Source: Flavobacterium sp. 9
GTDB taxonomy: Bacteria > Bacteroidota > Bacteroidia > Flavobacteriales > Flavobacteriaceae
Direction of reading: 5' to 3'
Assembly: GCF_002754195.1 (NCBI RefSeq)
Contig: NZ_PEEU01000001.1
Coordinates: forward strand, 4,960,001-5,024,000
Length of the DNA: 64,000 bases
Shown: piece after piece, positions 26,689-37,784 of the stretch
How the letters are laid out: each line of letters starts with the position of its first letter
How positions within the stretch are numbered: position 1 is the stretch's first letter
Made by a program: the position numbers and the translations under genes
Notes under the pieces: generated by a model
What the model was told of the DNA's origin: nothing
The model's database searches: none
What the model saw: only the letters and a program-made list of their open reading frames with translations

Positions 26689-26800
26689 AGACGCACGGCA
26701 GTGCGTCTCTACGGTAAAAAAAACAGATTCAACCGCCAATATATGCATCCAGAGAGAAAAAACCTCAGAGCCTCAGTATCTAAGAACCTCAGAACCTTTT
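26689..26800. repeat. Two intergenic repeat elements at the 3' end of uvrA
   Basis: AGACGCAC (26689-26696), loop GGCA, GTGCGTCT (26701-26708) is a perfect palindrome of a kind common in flavobacterial spacers. At about 26760-26800 a run of words such as AACCTCAGAACCTT repeats two or three times. It belongs to the same family as the arms of the long inverted repeat at 57236-57370. Confidence 0.6.
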
Positions 26801-26802
26801 CT

Positions 26803-29598
26803 CTAAAGTTTATCCTTCAAATAAACTCCTGTAACTGATTTCTTTTCTTTTGCAACTTCTTCCGGAGTTCCAACTGCTAATAAATGTCCTCCGTTTTCTC
26901 CTCCTTCAGGGCCTAAATCAATTATCCAGTCGGCACATTTTATTAAGTCAAGATTGTGTTCGATTACAATTATCGAATGTCCTTTATCGATTAAAGCATC
27001 AAATGAAGCTAATAGTTTTTTAATATCATGAAAATGTAATCCGGTTGTAGGTTCATCAAAAACAAATAAAGCTTTGTCTTTTGTTGCGCCTTTTACCAAA
27101 AATGAAGCAAGTTTAATACGTTGCGCTTCACCACCGGAAAGTGTAGATGAAGATTGTCCTAATTGCACATATCCTAAACCTACATCCTGAAGCGGTTGTA
27201 ATTTTTGAGTAATTTTACTTTGTTTGTTTTTTTCGAAAAAAGCAATTGCATCATCAATTGTCATTGTCAGAATATCGTTGATGTTTTGATTGTCGAAAGT
27301 AATTTCCAAAACTTCTTTTTTAAATCGTTTTCCGCCACAAGTTTCGCAAGGTAAAGAAACGTCTGCCATGAAAACCATTTCGACATTTATAGAACCTTCA
27401 CCTTTACAAGTTTCGCAACGTCCGCCATCAACATTAAAAGAAAAATGTTTTGCCTGATAACCTCTTATTTTTGATAGTTTTTCTTTGGCATACAAATCAC
27501 GAATGTCATCATAAGCTTTGATATAAGTTACAGGATTTGATCGTGAACTTCTACCAATTGGGTTTTGATCAACATATTCGATATGTTTGATTTGCGAAAA
27601 AGAACCTTTTATTTCACTAAACTGACCAGCTTTTTCACCGGCATTTTCCAGTTTTTTCTGCATTGCAGGAAATAATATTTTCTTGATCAATGTACTTTTT
27701 CCACTTCCTGAAACTCCCGTAATTACGGTTAAAACATCAAGAGGAAAAGTAACATTTATATTTTTTAAGTTGTTTTCTCTGGCGCCAACAATATCAATAT
27801 GATTCTTGAATTTTCGTCTTTTCTTTGGTACAGAAATTTCTAAATCACCATTTAAGTATTTTGCCGTAAGCGAATCGGATTTTAAGATTTCTTCATAAGT
27901 TCCCTGAGCCACTAAATGACCACCAAAAGTTCCGGCTTCAGGACCAATATCAATAATCATATCGGCAGCTTTCATGATATCTTCATCATGCTCAACTACA
28001 ATTACTGTATTGCCCAGATCACGAAGCGAAAGCAAAACCTTAATCAAGCGTTCAGAATCTTTTGGGTGTAGACCAATACTTGGTTCATCGAGAATATACA
28101 TAGAACCAACCAAACTACTTCCCAATGAAGTCGCAAGATTAATACGCTGCGATTCTCCTCCTGAAAGTGTTGCCGAATTTCTATTTAAGGTAAGATAATC
28201 CAAGCCAACTTCTGTCAAAAATGACAAACGATTGTTGATTTCGACCATTAAACGTTTTGCAATTTGCTGTTCGTAAACATTCAAATCGATATTTTTGAAA
28301 AAAGTAACCAAATGTTTAATTGGTAAATCAACTAAATCAGAAACTGTTTTACCGTTAATTTTTACGTAAGATGCTTCTTCGCGTAAGCGTTTTCCGCGAC
28401 AAGCGTGACATTTTGTTTTTCCGCGGTAACGAGATAACATTACGCGATTCTGAATCTTATAATTTTTTTCTTCCAGTTCTTTAAAGAAATCATTTAAACC
28501 TTGAAAATATTGATTTCCTTTCCAGATTAAATCTTTTTGCTCTTCTGAAAGTTCAAAATAAGGCTTGTGAATCGGGAAATCGAACTTATAAGCGTGTTTT
28601 ACCAATTCGTCTTTGTACCAACTCATGCTATCGCCACGCCAAGGATAAATAGCGCTTTCAAAAACAGATAAAGAGGTATTTGGAACCACCAAATCAGCAT
28701 CAATGCCAATAATGTTTCCATAACCTTCACAAACCGGACAAGCTCCGTAAGGATTATTAAAGCTGAATAAATGTACGTTTGGCTCTAAAAATGTAATTCC
28801 GTCAAGCTCAAAATTATTCGAATAAGTAAATCTTTTATCAGAATTTAATTCTTGTAAATAACAGATTCCTTTTCCTTCAAAGAAAGCAGTTTGTACAGCA
28901 TCTGCAAGACGATTATAGAATTCTTCTTCGTCTTTGACAACGATTCTGTCAATAATCAGTAGAATATCTTTATTATCTAATTTATGAAGTTCTGTAGGCG
29001 TAAATTCATCGAGACGCATGGTTTCGTTATCGACAAGAACACGAGAAAAACCTTGTTGCAAAAGCACTTTTAGTTTATCTTCTAATTGTCTTCCTTCTTC
29101 AAGATGAATAGGAGAAAGCAAAAGCCATTTACTGTCTAATTCCAGATTTTTTACATCAGATACAACATCTGTAACGGTATTTTTTTTAACCTCCAAACCT
29201 GAAATTGGCGAATAAGTTCGTCCAATTCTGGCAAACAAAAGTTTTATATAATCGTAGATTTCAGTAGAAGTTCCAACTGTCGAACGTGCATTCGTTGTAT
29301 TTACCTTTTGCTCAATCGCAATTGCAGGTGCAATACCTTTTATATATTCAACTTTTGGTTTGTCTAAACGCCCCAAAAACTGACGCGCATATGAAGACAA
29401 ACTTTCTACATAACGACGTTGTCCTTCGGCATATAAAGTGTCAAATGCTAAACTTGATTTTCCTGATCCCGAAAGTCCTGTAATTACAACAAGTTTGTTT
29501 CTGGGAATCACCACATCTACATTTTTTAAATTATGTACTTGTGCTCCTTTAATTATAATATTATGTTTTGGGTCGAGTGTCGAAAGATCGATTTGCAT
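26803..29598 (-). CDS. uvrA: UvrABC excinuclease subunit A
   Basis: The DNA-damage recognition ATPase of nucleotide excision repair, 931 residues from the chosen ATG at 29598. Both ABC modules are complete: Walker [17 protein letters not shown] and [12 protein letters not shown], signatures LSGGESQR and LSGGEAQR, and Walker B segments. Two zinc-finger modules are seen as CPVCEGYG with its partner CHACRGKR, and CETCKGEG with CETCGGKRF. An upstream TTG at 29610 would add four residues, but a TACTTTTG element just ahead places the transcription start close to it, so the ATG is preferred. It stands alone. Length and motifs are normal. Confidence 0.96.
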   Translation of the reverse strand: MQIDLSTLDPKHNIIIKGAQVHNLKNVDVVIPRNKLVVITGLSGSGKSSLAFDTLYAEGQRRYVESLSSYARQFLGRLDKPKVEYIKGIAPAIAIEQKVNTTNARSTVGTSTEIYDYIKLLFARIGRTYSPISGLEVKKNTVTDVVSDVKNLELDSKWLLLSPIHLEEGRQLEDKLKVLLQQGFSRVLVDNETMRLDEFTPTELHKLDNKDILLIIDRIVVKDEEEFYNRLADAVQTAFFEGKGICYLQELNSDKRFTYSNNFELDGITFLEPNVHLFSFNNPYGACPVCEGYGNIIGIDADLVVPNTSLSVFESAIYPWRGDSMSWYKDELVKHAYKFDFPIHKPYFELSEEQKDLIWKGNQYFQGLNDFFKELEEKNYKIQNRVMLSRYRGKTKCHACRGKRLREEASYVKINGKTVSDLVDLPIKHLVTFFKNIDLNVYEQQIAKRLMVEINNRLSFLTEVGLDYLTLNRNSATLSGGESQRINLATSLGSSLVGSMYILDEPSIGLHPKDSERLIKVLLSLRDLGNTVIVVEHDEDIMKAADMIIDIGPEAGTFGGHLVAQGTYEEILKSDSLTAKYLNGDLEISVPKKRRKFKNHIDIVGARENNLKNINVTFPLDVLTVITGVSGSGKSTLIKKILFPAMQKKLENAGEKAGQFSEIKGSFSQIKHIEYVDQNPIGRSSRSNPVTYIKAYDDIRDLYAKEKLSKIRGYQAKHFSFNVDGGRCETCKGEGSINVEMVFMADVSLPCETCGGKRFKKEVLEITFDNQNINDILTMTIDDAIAFFEKNKQSKITQKLQPLQDVGLGYVQLGQSSSTLSGGEAQRIKLASFLVKGATKDKALFVFDEPTTGLHFHDIKKLLASFDALIDKGHSIIVIEHNLDLIKCADWIIDLGPEGGENGGHLLAVGTPEEVAKEKKSVTGVYLKDKL

Positions 29599-30152
29599 AA
29601 AAAAAGTCAATTTCTACAAAAGTAATCAATTTAGATTGGAGTTTTGTTAATCAGATTGTTCCAAATCTTAACTAATTTGTGTGCTATAATAATTGGAATT
29701 GGAGAAAGAGATATTTTTACGATCAATATTCTATGGTTTCCCAAGGTTGAAACCTTGGGCTATGCTTGAATTTTCATAATAGAAACATAGCCAATGGTTT
29801 CAACCATTGGAGACGTAATATATTTTCACGATGAACATTGTATGGTTTCCCAAGGTTTGAAACGTTGAGACATAATATATTTTCACGATTAATATTCTAT
29901 GGTTTCCCAAGGTTGAAACCTTGGGCTATGTTTAGTATTATTTGGTAGAAATGCTGTTAATTGTTTCAGCCAATGGAACGAGTAAATTATGGTATTCCAA
30001 ATTTAGAGATTGAATCTTCGATTTAATTGAGATAGTTTGAAATTAAATTTAATGTGCTAAATCTTGTTTTATTTTACTAAAAACTTGTCATTACAATATA
30101 AAATAAGCTATTTTAGGACTGTTTTTACATTAAATTAATACAATATATCGAT
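29599..30152. repeat. Gene-free stretch with GGTTTCAACC palindrome repeats
   Basis: No plausible gene is seen here. Three tandem-like units of about 45 bases begin with words similar to CACGATCAATATT and contain the palindrome CCCAAGGTT-GA-AACCTTGGG. Perfect palindromes lie at 29740-29759 and 29906-29925; a decayed unit lies at about 29829-29870. A related GGTTTCAACCATTGG palindrome sits between them at 29790-29811. The same palindrome with a different centre occurs at 43236-43255. The part nearest 30152 must hold the promoter of the regulator gene, but no clear consensus was found. Confidence 0.7.
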
Positions 30153-32954
30153 TTGAAAACTAAACTGTCTTTACTGCTTTTTTTGATGAGTTTCTTTCTG
30201 TTTGCGCAGGAGTTTCCGCCAATTGTCAAATATTCATCGTCTGTTTATGGAGCCGGAAATCAAAGCTGGATGATTTCGCAAGACGATCAGAACTATTTGT
30301 ATTTTGCTAATAATGATGGACTTTTGGAATATAATGGAACAAACTGGCAATTGTATCCTGCTCCAAATGAAACTATTATTCGATCTGTAAAAGTGATCGG
30401 AAATAAGATATATACGGGTTGCTACATGAATTTTGGCTACTGGACAAGACAAGCTAATGGCAAATTAAAATATACTTCGCTTAGCGATACCATCAAAAAT
30501 AAAATATTAGACGACGAACAGTTTTGGAATATTTTGAAGTACGATCAATGGATTTTATTTCAGTCTTTGAACCGAATCTATATATATGATACCAAAACCG
30601 GAACATTCAAGATTATTGCACCTAAAAATGGTGTTGTAAAGTCGTTTGCTCCAAAAAACGCTATTTATTTTCAAACCATAAAAGAAGGACTTTTTGAAAT
30701 CGAAAGCGGAAAAGCAAAATTGGTTTCTGATCATCCTATTCTTAAAAAGTTCACGATTGTGAATGTTTTTGCAATGGACGACGGTTTGCTGATTCAGACG
30801 CAATTGGATGGTATTTATAAATTGAATGGAAATACTCTGACGCGTTTTTCTACGGATGTTGATGCCGAATTAAAATCGAGTTTTGTCTATAGCAGCCAAC
30901 ATCTTCAGGACGGAAGTTTTGCTTTGGGAACGGTTTCTAACGGAATTTTTATTTTATCGGATACAGGAAAATTGAAGTATCATATTTCGCAAAGCAAAGG
31001 TTTGAGCAATAATACAGCTTTGTCACTTTTTGAAGATAAAGATCAAAATTTATGGACGGGACTTGATAACGGAATTAATTGTATCAATATTCAGTCGCCT
31101 GTACACAGTTTTACGGACGATACGGGAGTTTTGGGAACAGTTTATGCATCGGCAACTTTTAATGGTTTGTTGTATGTGGGAACAAATCAGGGATTGTTTT
31201 GCAAGAATATGCAGAGTAATGCAGAATTTAAATTTATAAACGGCACAAAAGGTCAGGTTTGGTCGCTTTTTGTATATGATAATACGCTTTTTTGCGGTCA
31301 TGATTCTGGTACTTTTATTATTACCAATGATTCGGCGAGAAGTATATTTTCGGGATCAGGAACGTGGAAATTTGAGCCTGTTCCGAATTCTAAAAATCAA
31401 TTGCTTCAGGGAAATTATTACGGAATTTCGGTTTTGGAGAAAGTAAACAATCAATGGATTTTCAGAAATAAAGTTCAGGGTTTTGATTATTCGTCCCGAT
31501 ATTTTGAGGTTTCAAACAATCTTGACGTTTATGTAAGTCATGAATACAAAGGGATTTTTAGGCTTAAACTGGACAAAACACTTTCAAAAACGCATGGATT
31601 TTATACGTATAAATCTCCTAAAAAGGGAAAAAATGCAAGTTTGACCAAATTCAATAATCAGATTTATTATGCTTACAAAGGCGGAATTTTTAAACTAAAT
31701 CCTGCTACAAAACTTTTCGAAAAAGACAATTTACTGAGTTCTATTTTTGAGAAAGATGAATATACTTCGGGTAAATTGATTGTCGATAATTCGAATAAAA
31801 TCTGGTTGTTTTCTAAAAACTACATTCATTATTTCTCGGCAAGTAAACTCAGCAATCAATTAAAACAGAATGTAATTCCGATTCCGTCTTCATTGACGAA
31901 TTCGATGTTAGGTTTTGAGAATATTACTCAAATTTCGAAATCAACTTATTTAATTGGCACAACAGATGGATATTATACATTGAATATTGATGATTTAAGT
32001 TTTAAAAACTACACCGTTTTTATCACGGATATTTCAATAAACAAGCAGAATGAAACTTTAAAAAATGTTGCAATTCAAAGTGAAGGGAACTTTCGCTCGA
32101 GCGAAAATAATATCACATTAAATTATACGGTTCCGGAATACAACAAATACATCAATTCAGAATATCAATATTTATTAGAAGGTTTCCAGAACGAATGGAG
32201 CGAATGGAGTACAAAAGCTACGGTTAACTTTAAAAATCTTTCGCCTGGAAAATATACGTTTAAAGTAAGGGCAAAATATGCGAATACTATTTTAGAAAAT
32301 ACGGCGACTTATACATTCGTAGTTTTAAAACCTTGGTATTTGACCAATTTAGCATGGTTTATTTATTTTCTGTTGATGTGTGTTCTGGCTTATTTTGTGA
32401 ATAAAGCGTATCGAAATTATTATAGAAAACAAGAAGAGAAACTAATTGAAGAGAATAATCTTTTGCTGGAAATAAAAGAATTAGAAAACGAGCAGCAATT
32501 AATGAAACTCAGAAACGAGCAATTGTCGCAGGATGTTGATAATAAAAATCGGGAATTGGCTGTTTCGACAATGAGTTTGAATAGTAAAAATGAATTGCTG
32601 GCTTTTATCAAAGAAGATTTGAAGAAGACGACTCAAAATGACAGTAATAATATAAAATCAGTTATTAGTACAATCAATAAAAATATCACGGAAGATGATT
32701 CGTGGAATGTCTTTAAAGAAGCGTTTGATAATGCCGATAAAGATTTCCTAAAAAGAATAAAACAACTACATCCGTTATTGACACCAAATGATTTACGTCT
32801 GTGCGCGTATCTGCGATTAAATCTTTCTTCAAAAGAAATTGCTCCTTTATTTAATATTTCGGTTCGAAGCGTCGAAATTAAAAGATATCGTTTGCGTAAA
32901 AAAATGGATTTGCAGCATGAAGTTGGTTTAGTAGAATATATTCTGGCTGTATAG
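30153..32954 (+). CDS. Membrane-spanning one-component regulator: beta-propeller, Y_Y_Y domain, LuxR-type HTH
   Basis: A 933-residue sensor and regulator. A signal peptide (residues 1-19) is followed by a two-bladed-repeat region of about 620 residues typical of two-component-regulator propellers, then a Y_Y_Y domain (about 655-725, YQYLLEGFQNEWSEW and LSPGKYTFKVRA). A single membrane helix spans about 732-750. A coiled coil and a C-terminal helix-turn-helix of the LuxR type (about 874-925, LSSKEIAPLFNISVRSVEIK) follow. There is no histidine kinase or receiver. It probably senses a glycan in the periplasm and binds DNA from the membrane, driving the SusC/SusD operon that starts 240 bases downstream. 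The start is TTG. Confidence 0.85.
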   Translation: MKTKLSLLLFLMSFFLFAQEFPPIVKYSSSVYGAGNQSWMISQDDQNYLYFANNDGLLEYNGTNWQLYPAPNETIIRSVKVIGNKIYTGCYMNFGYWTRQANGKLKYTSLSDTIKNKILDDEQFWNILKYDQWILFQSLNRIYIYDTKTGTFKIIAPKNGVVKSFAPKNAIYFQTIKEGLFEIESGKAKLVSDHPILKKFTIVNVFAMDDGLLIQTQLDGIYKLNGNTLTRFSTDVDAELKSSFVYSSQHLQDGSFALGTVSNGIFILSDTGKLKYHISQSKGLSNNTALSLFEDKDQNLWTGLDNGINCINIQSPVHSFTDDTGVLGTVYASATFNGLLYVGTNQGLFCKNMQSNAEFKFINGTKGQVWSLFVYDNTLFCGHDSGTFIITNDSARSIFSGSGTWKFEPVPNSKNQLLQGNYYGISVLEKVNNQWIFRNKVQGFDYSSRYFEVSNNLDVYVSHEYKGIFRLKLDKTLSKTHGFYTYKSPKKGKNASLTKFNNQIYYAYKGGIFKLNPATKLFEKDNLLSSIFEKDEYTSGKLIVDNSNKIWLFSKNYIHYFSASKLSNQLKQNVIPIPSSLTNSMLGFENITQISKSTYLIGTTDGYYTLNIDDLSFKNYTVFITDISINKQNETLKNVAIQSEGNFRSSENNITLNYTVPEYNKYINSEYQYLLEGFQNEWSEWSTKATVNFKNLSPGKYTFKVRAKYANTILENTATYTFVVLKPWYLTNLAWFIYFLLMCVLAYFVNKAYRNYYRKQEEKLIEENNLLLEIKELENEQQLMKLRNEQLSQDVDNKNRELAVSTMSLNSKNELLAFIKEDLKKTTQNDSNNIKSVISTINKNITEDDSWNVFKEAFDNADKDFLKRIKQLHPLLTPNDLRLCAYLRLNLSSKEIAPLFNISVRSVEIKRYRLRKKMDLQHEVGLVEYILAV

Positions 32955-33195
32955 GAACTAAAAAAACGGCGATAAAAAACTATACATTACCTCAACATTT
33001 GACATTTGTCGTGTTTTTGTTAAGGTAATGTTAAGGAAATTTAGATTCTGAAATTATATATAAATCAGTGTATTTTTTATGATATATTGATTTTTGGCGT
33101 ATTTTTTTTGATATGTATGTTTTTTGTTGAGGTTAATTTTAACGTATTCTTAAGAGGATACGATAATTTTAACTTTCAATAAAAACTAACTAATT

Positions 33196-36100
33196 ATGAA
33201 ATCTAAATTATTACTAACCGTACTATTACTGTTTACATCGTTTGCGTTTTCGCAGTCTTTTGATGTAAGCGGAACCGTACTAGATGGCACAGGTTTATCA
33301 TTGCCTGGCGTGAATGTAAAAGTTAAAACTTCGTCACAAAGTACAACCACAGACTTTGACGGATCTTTTAAATTATTAGGAGTTCCAAAAGGAACGACAA
33401 TTGTTTTCAGTTATATAGGTTTTCGAACACAAGAAGTTGTGGTTTCGGCACCTAAGATTACTGTGAAATTGAGTGATGATACCAGATCACTTGATGAAGT
33501 TGTTGTGATTGGATACGGATCTCAAAAGAAAAGAGAAGTAACAGGAGCTGTTTCTGTAATCGACAGCAAAACGCTTGACATCTTAAAACCAATAAAGGTA
33601 GAACAAGCGTTGCAAGGAACTGTTTCCGGAGTAAATGTTACCACACAATCTGGTGCGCCGGGAGCAAAATTAGATATCCGTATTCGTGGTATTGCTACAA
33701 ATGGTGAAAACGGACCTCAGGCAATTATTGACGGTTATGTTGGAGATTTAAGTTTGCTTAATCCAAATGATATTGAGACAATTACTGTTTTAAAAGATGC
33801 TCAGGCAGCTATCTACGGAACAATTGCAGCAAACGGAATCATCTTAATTACCACTAAAATGGGTAAAAAGAATTCTAAAACTAAAGTATCTTTTAATAGT
33901 TATACCGGATTTCAGGAAGCATCCAGAAAATTACCAATGCTTAATGCTACCGAATACGCTTTATTATTGAATGAAAGTTATGCTAATGGCGGAAAAGCGC
34001 TTCCTTATCCAAATGCAAGTGGTTTAGGAAGTGGAACAGATTGGCAAAAACAAGTTCTGGGGAAAAGCGTTCCTATATTAAATAGTGATATAACAATCTC
34101 TGGAGGTTCTGATAAAATTACCTATTCTATTAGTGGTTCGCACTTGGATCAGGAAGGAATTGTAGGTTCAGATAAATCAGGATTTTTAAGAAATACGGCA
34201 AGATTAGCTTTAGGAGCTGATTTAAGCGATAAATTCAAAGTAAAAACAAACGTAATCTATACATATTTCGATAGAAAAACCATTAACGAAAACGGATTAG
34301 GTTCTGTATTGTTTAATGCACTTAACGTTCCTGCAACTTTATCTCCATATGCTGCAAACGGTGATTTTGCTTTAGTGCCAAACACAACTGGTTTAGGTAA
34401 CGAAATTATAAATCCGTTGGCGCAAATTGCGAATACTTATAATGATTATAATTATAAAAAACTGAACGGAAACTTTGGTTTGGATTATAAAATCTTCAAA
34501 GGATTTACACTTTCGAGTTCTATAGGATTTAATACTTCAAATAGTGAAGGCAAAACTTTTGGAAAGAAAATAAGTTATGGCGGAAAAGTTTTTGATGTTC
34601 AAAGAAGTTTTGTAACTCAAACTGCTACAAACGATAATGATTACTCGTTTGACCTTTATGCAACGTATGTTACAAAAATAGGAGAGAACCATAATATCAC
34701 GGCAACATTAGGAAATACCATTTATAAACAATGGGGAAATTCGGCTAATGGAACTGGTTTTGATGTTCCTAATAATTCATGGGATTATGCTGATCTTTCT
34801 TTGACAAAAGGAGTTCCATCAGCTTTGAATACTGGAGGTTATGTTTATGATCAAAGAAGACTTTCTTATTTTGGAAGAGCACAATATGATTATAAAGGAA
34901 AATACTTATTGTCTGCAATGATCAGACGTGACGCATCAACAAAATTTGGTCCGGATAATAAAGTGGGTTATTTTCCATCATTTACCGGAGGTTGGGTAAT
35001 TTCTGACGAAGGTTTCTTTGGAGAATCAAAAACATTTAATTTCTTAAAATTAAGAGCCAGTTATGGTACATTAGGAAATGATCAAATCCCGAATAATGGT
35101 TTCTTAAGCCTTTTAAACGGAGAAGCTACTTATGTGTTTGATGGTAATTTAGTAAGCGGAGTTGCAACAGGACAAATTCCTAATCCAAAGTTGAAATGGG
35201 AACAAGCAAAGAAGTTTGATGTTGGTTTAGACCTTAGATTATTAAGCGATAAAGTTTCTATCGTAGCGGATTATTTTATTGATACCAGAAAAGATTTATT
35301 GATACCGGATATTCCAGTTTCGGGAATTACAGGAGTTGGTGCTCCGGGCGCTAGTGCTCCAACTTTGAATGCTGGTACAGTTAGAAATTCAGGAGTTGAA
35401 TTTGCAATAGATTACAAAGAGAAATTTGGGGATAATTTTAGCTTGAGCGTAGGTTATAATGTGACTTTTATCAAGAACGAAGTATTGGAAGTAAACAACG
35501 GAACCGGAATTATCGAGCTAGGTAGTTTTGGCGTAGGGCAATTACCGGCATCACGCATGCAAGCCGGAAATCCAATTGGATATTTCTACGGTTATAAAAC
35601 GGATGGATTATTTCAAAATCAGGCCGAAGTTGATGCGCATCCATCGCAATTGGCTTTAGGAGCAAATGCTTCACCGGGAGATATTCGTTTTGTTGATGTA
35701 AATGGTGATGGCGTAATTGATACTAAGGATAAAACCAATATTGGAGATCCAATTCCTGATGCTACAATGGGTTTCAATATACAAATGAGTTATAAAAGCC
35801 TTGATTTTGCACTTTACAGCTTTGCTTCAATAGGCAATGATATGGTTCGTAACTACGAGCGTGTACTTTCTGATGCTAATAGATTAGATTATGTTTTGGA
35901 CAGATGGACAGGTCCGGGAACAAGTAATTCTGTGCCAAGAGTAACTACTGGAGCAACTGCAAACAATGTACTTTCTGAGTATTTTGTTGAAGACGCTTCT
36001 TATTTCAGAATTCAAAACATACAATTAGGATATACACTTGATCCAAAAGTAACTCAAAAAGCAGGAATTACTAAACTAAGACTTTATACGGGAGTAAATA

Positions 36101-36261
36101 ATTTATACACTTTTACAAAGTATAAAGGTTTTGATCCAGGCGCTTCATTTGGACCAACAAATAAAGATGGAGTTTCTCAATCACCAATTGGTGCCGGAAT
36201 TGATTACGGGTTTTACCCGGTTCCAAGAACCTATTTATTGGGTTTAAACATTAATTTTTAA
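33196..36261 (+). CDS. SusC-like TonB-dependent outer membrane receptor
   Basis: A 1021-residue receptor that imports oligosaccharides across the outer membrane. A signal peptide (1-19) precedes a carboxypeptidase-D-like beta-sandwich (about 22-100, VSGTVLDGTGLSLPGVNV). The TonB box and plug follow (LDEVVVIGYGSQKKREVTGAV; RIRGIATNGENGPQAIIDG), then a 22-strand barrel closing on an aromatic end (LLGLNINF). It belongs to the SusC/RagA branch. It is the first gene of a five-gene operon; the SusD gene begins 11 bases after its stop. The GH16 enzymes in the operon indicate a beta-glucan substrate. Confidence 0.95.
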   Translation: MKSKLLLTVLLLFTSFAFSQSFDVSGTVLDGTGLSLPGVNVKVKTSSQSTTTDFDGSFKLLGVPKGTTIVFSYIGFRTQEVVVSAPKITVKLSDDTRSLDEVVVIGYGSQKKREVTGAVSVIDSKTLDILKPIKVEQALQGTVSGVNVTTQSGAPGAKLDIRIRGIATNGENGPQAIIDGYVGDLSLLNPNDIETITVLKDAQAAIYGTIAANGIILITTKMGKKNSKTKVSFNSYTGFQEASRKLPMLNATEYALLLNESYANGGKALPYPNASGLGSGTDWQKQVLGKSVPILNSDITISGGSDKITYSISGSHLDQEGIVGSDKSGFLRNTARLALGADLSDKFKVKTNVIYTYFDRKTINENGLGSVLFNALNVPATLSPYAANGDFALVPNTTGLGNEIINPLAQIANTYNDYNYKKLNGNFGLDYKIFKGFTLSSSIGFNTSNSEGKTFGKKISYGGKVFDVQRSFVTQTATNDNDYSFDLYATYVTKIGENHNITATLGNTIYKQWGNSANGTGFDVPNNSWDYADLSLTKGVPSALNTGGYVYDQRRLSYFGRAQYDYKGKYLLSAMIRRDASTKFGPDNKVGYFPSFTGGWVISDEGFFGESKTFNFLKLRASYGTLGNDQIPNNGFLSLLNGEATYVFDGNLVSGVATGQIPNPKLKWEQAKKFDVGLDLRLLSDKVSIVADYFIDTRKDLLIPDIPVSGITGVGAPGASAPTLNAGTVRNSGVEFAIDYKEKFGDNFSLSVGYNVTFIKNEVLEVNNGTGIIELGSFGVGQLPASRMQAGNPIGYFYGYKTDGLFQNQAEVDAHPSQLALGANASPGDIRFVDVNGDGVIDTKDKTNIGDPIPDATMGFNIQMSYKSLDFALYSFASIGNDMVRNYERVLSDANRLDYVLDRWTGPGTSNSVPRVTTGATANNVLSEYFVEDASYFRIQNIQLGYTLDPKVTQKAGITKLRLYTGVNNLYTFTKYKGFDPGASFGPTNKDGVSQSPIGAGIDYGFYPVPRTYLLGLNINF

Positions 36262-36272
36262 TTTCAATAAAA

Positions 36273-37772
36273 ATGAAAAAGTATTTAATTACATCCATTA
36301 TAACACTTACGCTATTCTCGACAATAAGTATTTCTTGTTCAGATGAATTTGTAAGTCCAAAACCTCAATATTCTATTGATTCTGAAAATTATTTCAATTC
36401 AAAAGAAGATTATAACGACGCTTTAGTTGCCGCTTACGATTTGCTGCAAGCTACTTATGCAAATGCTTTATTAGGAGAAATTGCTTCTGATAATACATTG
36501 GCAGGAGGAGAAAGCCCTACAGACGTAATTGGTTGGCAACAAGTAGACGACATGATTCATACGCCGGTAAACAGCAATTTAAGAGATATCTGGAATTGGA
36601 TGTTTGCAGGAGTTCAAAGAGCCAATTATATTCTTGAATTTCAAAATAAAACCGATTTTGAGGGAAAAACCCAGCTACTCGCAGAAACACATTTTCTACG
36701 AGCTTATTACCAGTTTGAGTTAGTTAAATGGTTTGGGGGAATCCCGATGAAAGGAGATGCGAGATTTAAAGTTGGAGATGAAAAAACAGTACCACGCTCA
36801 TCAGTTGCGGAAGTGTATGCTTCTATAGAAGCTGATTTGATTTATGCTACTGCTAATTTATCTCCAATTGCATCTCAAAAAGGACGCGTAACGAAAGGTG
36901 CTGCTGAAGCATTATTAGGAAAAGCTTATTTATATCAAAATAAATATGCTCAAGCTGCTGCTTCTCTTAATAACGTAATCACTTCCGGAAAATACAGTTT
37001 AGTATCGGATTATGATGCGATTTTTGAAATGGCGGGAGAAAACGGATCAGAATCTGTTTTTGAAGTACAATATACAGATGTTGAAGGAGCAGGTTTTACT
37101 TGTTTACAATGTAGTGAAGGAAACGTTGCAGTTGGTTTTAGCGGAGTAAGAAATTATTCTGGGCCACTTTTTTCTTCTGGATTTAGTTTTAATGTTCCAA
37201 CTGCAGAAGCTGCAAACTCTTTTGAAGCAGGAGATAAACGTAAAAATACTGCTATTCTTGATATCGCAGCTTGGGCTGAAGCCAATAAAAGTTATGATAA
37301 TGGAAAAGGAGTTACGTTTGGAAAAGGAAACGAAGACACAGGTTATTTCAATAGAAAATATTTGCCAAGAAAAAGAAGCGATAATGCTCAGGGAGATTTG
37401 AATTTAACAAACCCTAATAATTACAGAGCAATTCGTTATGCAGATGTTTTATTAATGGCTGCAGAAGCTTATAACCGTGGCGGAATTGACGATGCAAAAG
37501 CAAGAACCTATTTAAACCAAGTTAGAAGACGTGCTTTTGGAGATAATAATCATGATATATCAGTTTCAGGAGCTGCACTTACAGATTTTATCTGGGCAGA
37601 AAGAAGATCGGAGCTTTTTGGAGAAGGACAGCGTTTCTTTGATTTAGTAAGAACTGGAAAAGCAGTTGGAAAAATACCAGGTTTTACAGCAAATAAAAAT
37701 GAGTTATTCCCGCTGCCAATTGAAGAAATTCAATTCGCAAATGGAAATTGGAAGCAAAACCCTGGATATTAA
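36273..37772 (+). CDS. SusD-like glycan-binding lipoprotein
   Basis: A 499-residue RagB/SusD family lipoprotein (lipobox SISC near residue 22) that forms the lid of the SusC channel on the cell surface. Typical stretches are YFNSKEDYNDALVAAYDLL, the TPR region around AETHFLRAYYQFELVKWFGG and the C-terminal ERRSELFGEGQRFFDLVRTG. The ending NGNWKQNPGY is the usual end of the family. It lies 11 bases behind susC and 12 bases ahead of the next gene, as expected of a polysaccharide utilisation operon. Length and motifs are normal. Confidence 0.95.
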   Translation: MKKYLITSIITLTLFSTISISCSDEFVSPKPQYSIDSENYFNSKEDYNDALVAAYDLLQATYANALLGEIASDNTLAGGESPTDVIGWQQVDDMIHTPVNSNLRDIWNWMFAGVQRANYILEFQNKTDFEGKTQLLAETHFLRAYYQFELVKWFGGIPMKGDARFKVGDEKTVPRSSVAEVYASIEADLIYATANLSPIASQKGRVTKGAAEALLGKAYLYQNKYAQAAASLNNVITSGKYSLVSDYDAIFEMAGENGSESVFEVQYTDVEGAGFTCLQCSEGNVAVGFSGVRNYSGPLFSSGFSFNVPTAEAANSFEAGDKRKNTAILDIAAWAEANKSYDNGKGVTFGKGNEDTGYFNRKYLPRKRSDNAQGDLNLTNPNNYRAIRYADVLLMAAEAYNRGGIDDAKARTYLNQVRRRAFGDNNHDISVSGAALTDFIWAERRSELFGEGQRFFDLVRTGKAVGKIPGFTANKNELFPLPIEEIQFANGNWKQNPGY

Positions 37773-37784
37773 AAAAACATTATT

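Noticed and set aside
29719..29931. Regularly spaced repeats suggesting a CRISPR array
   Set aside because: Only three imperfect units, palindromic cores, the between-unit sequence is itself similar, and no cas genes are nearby.
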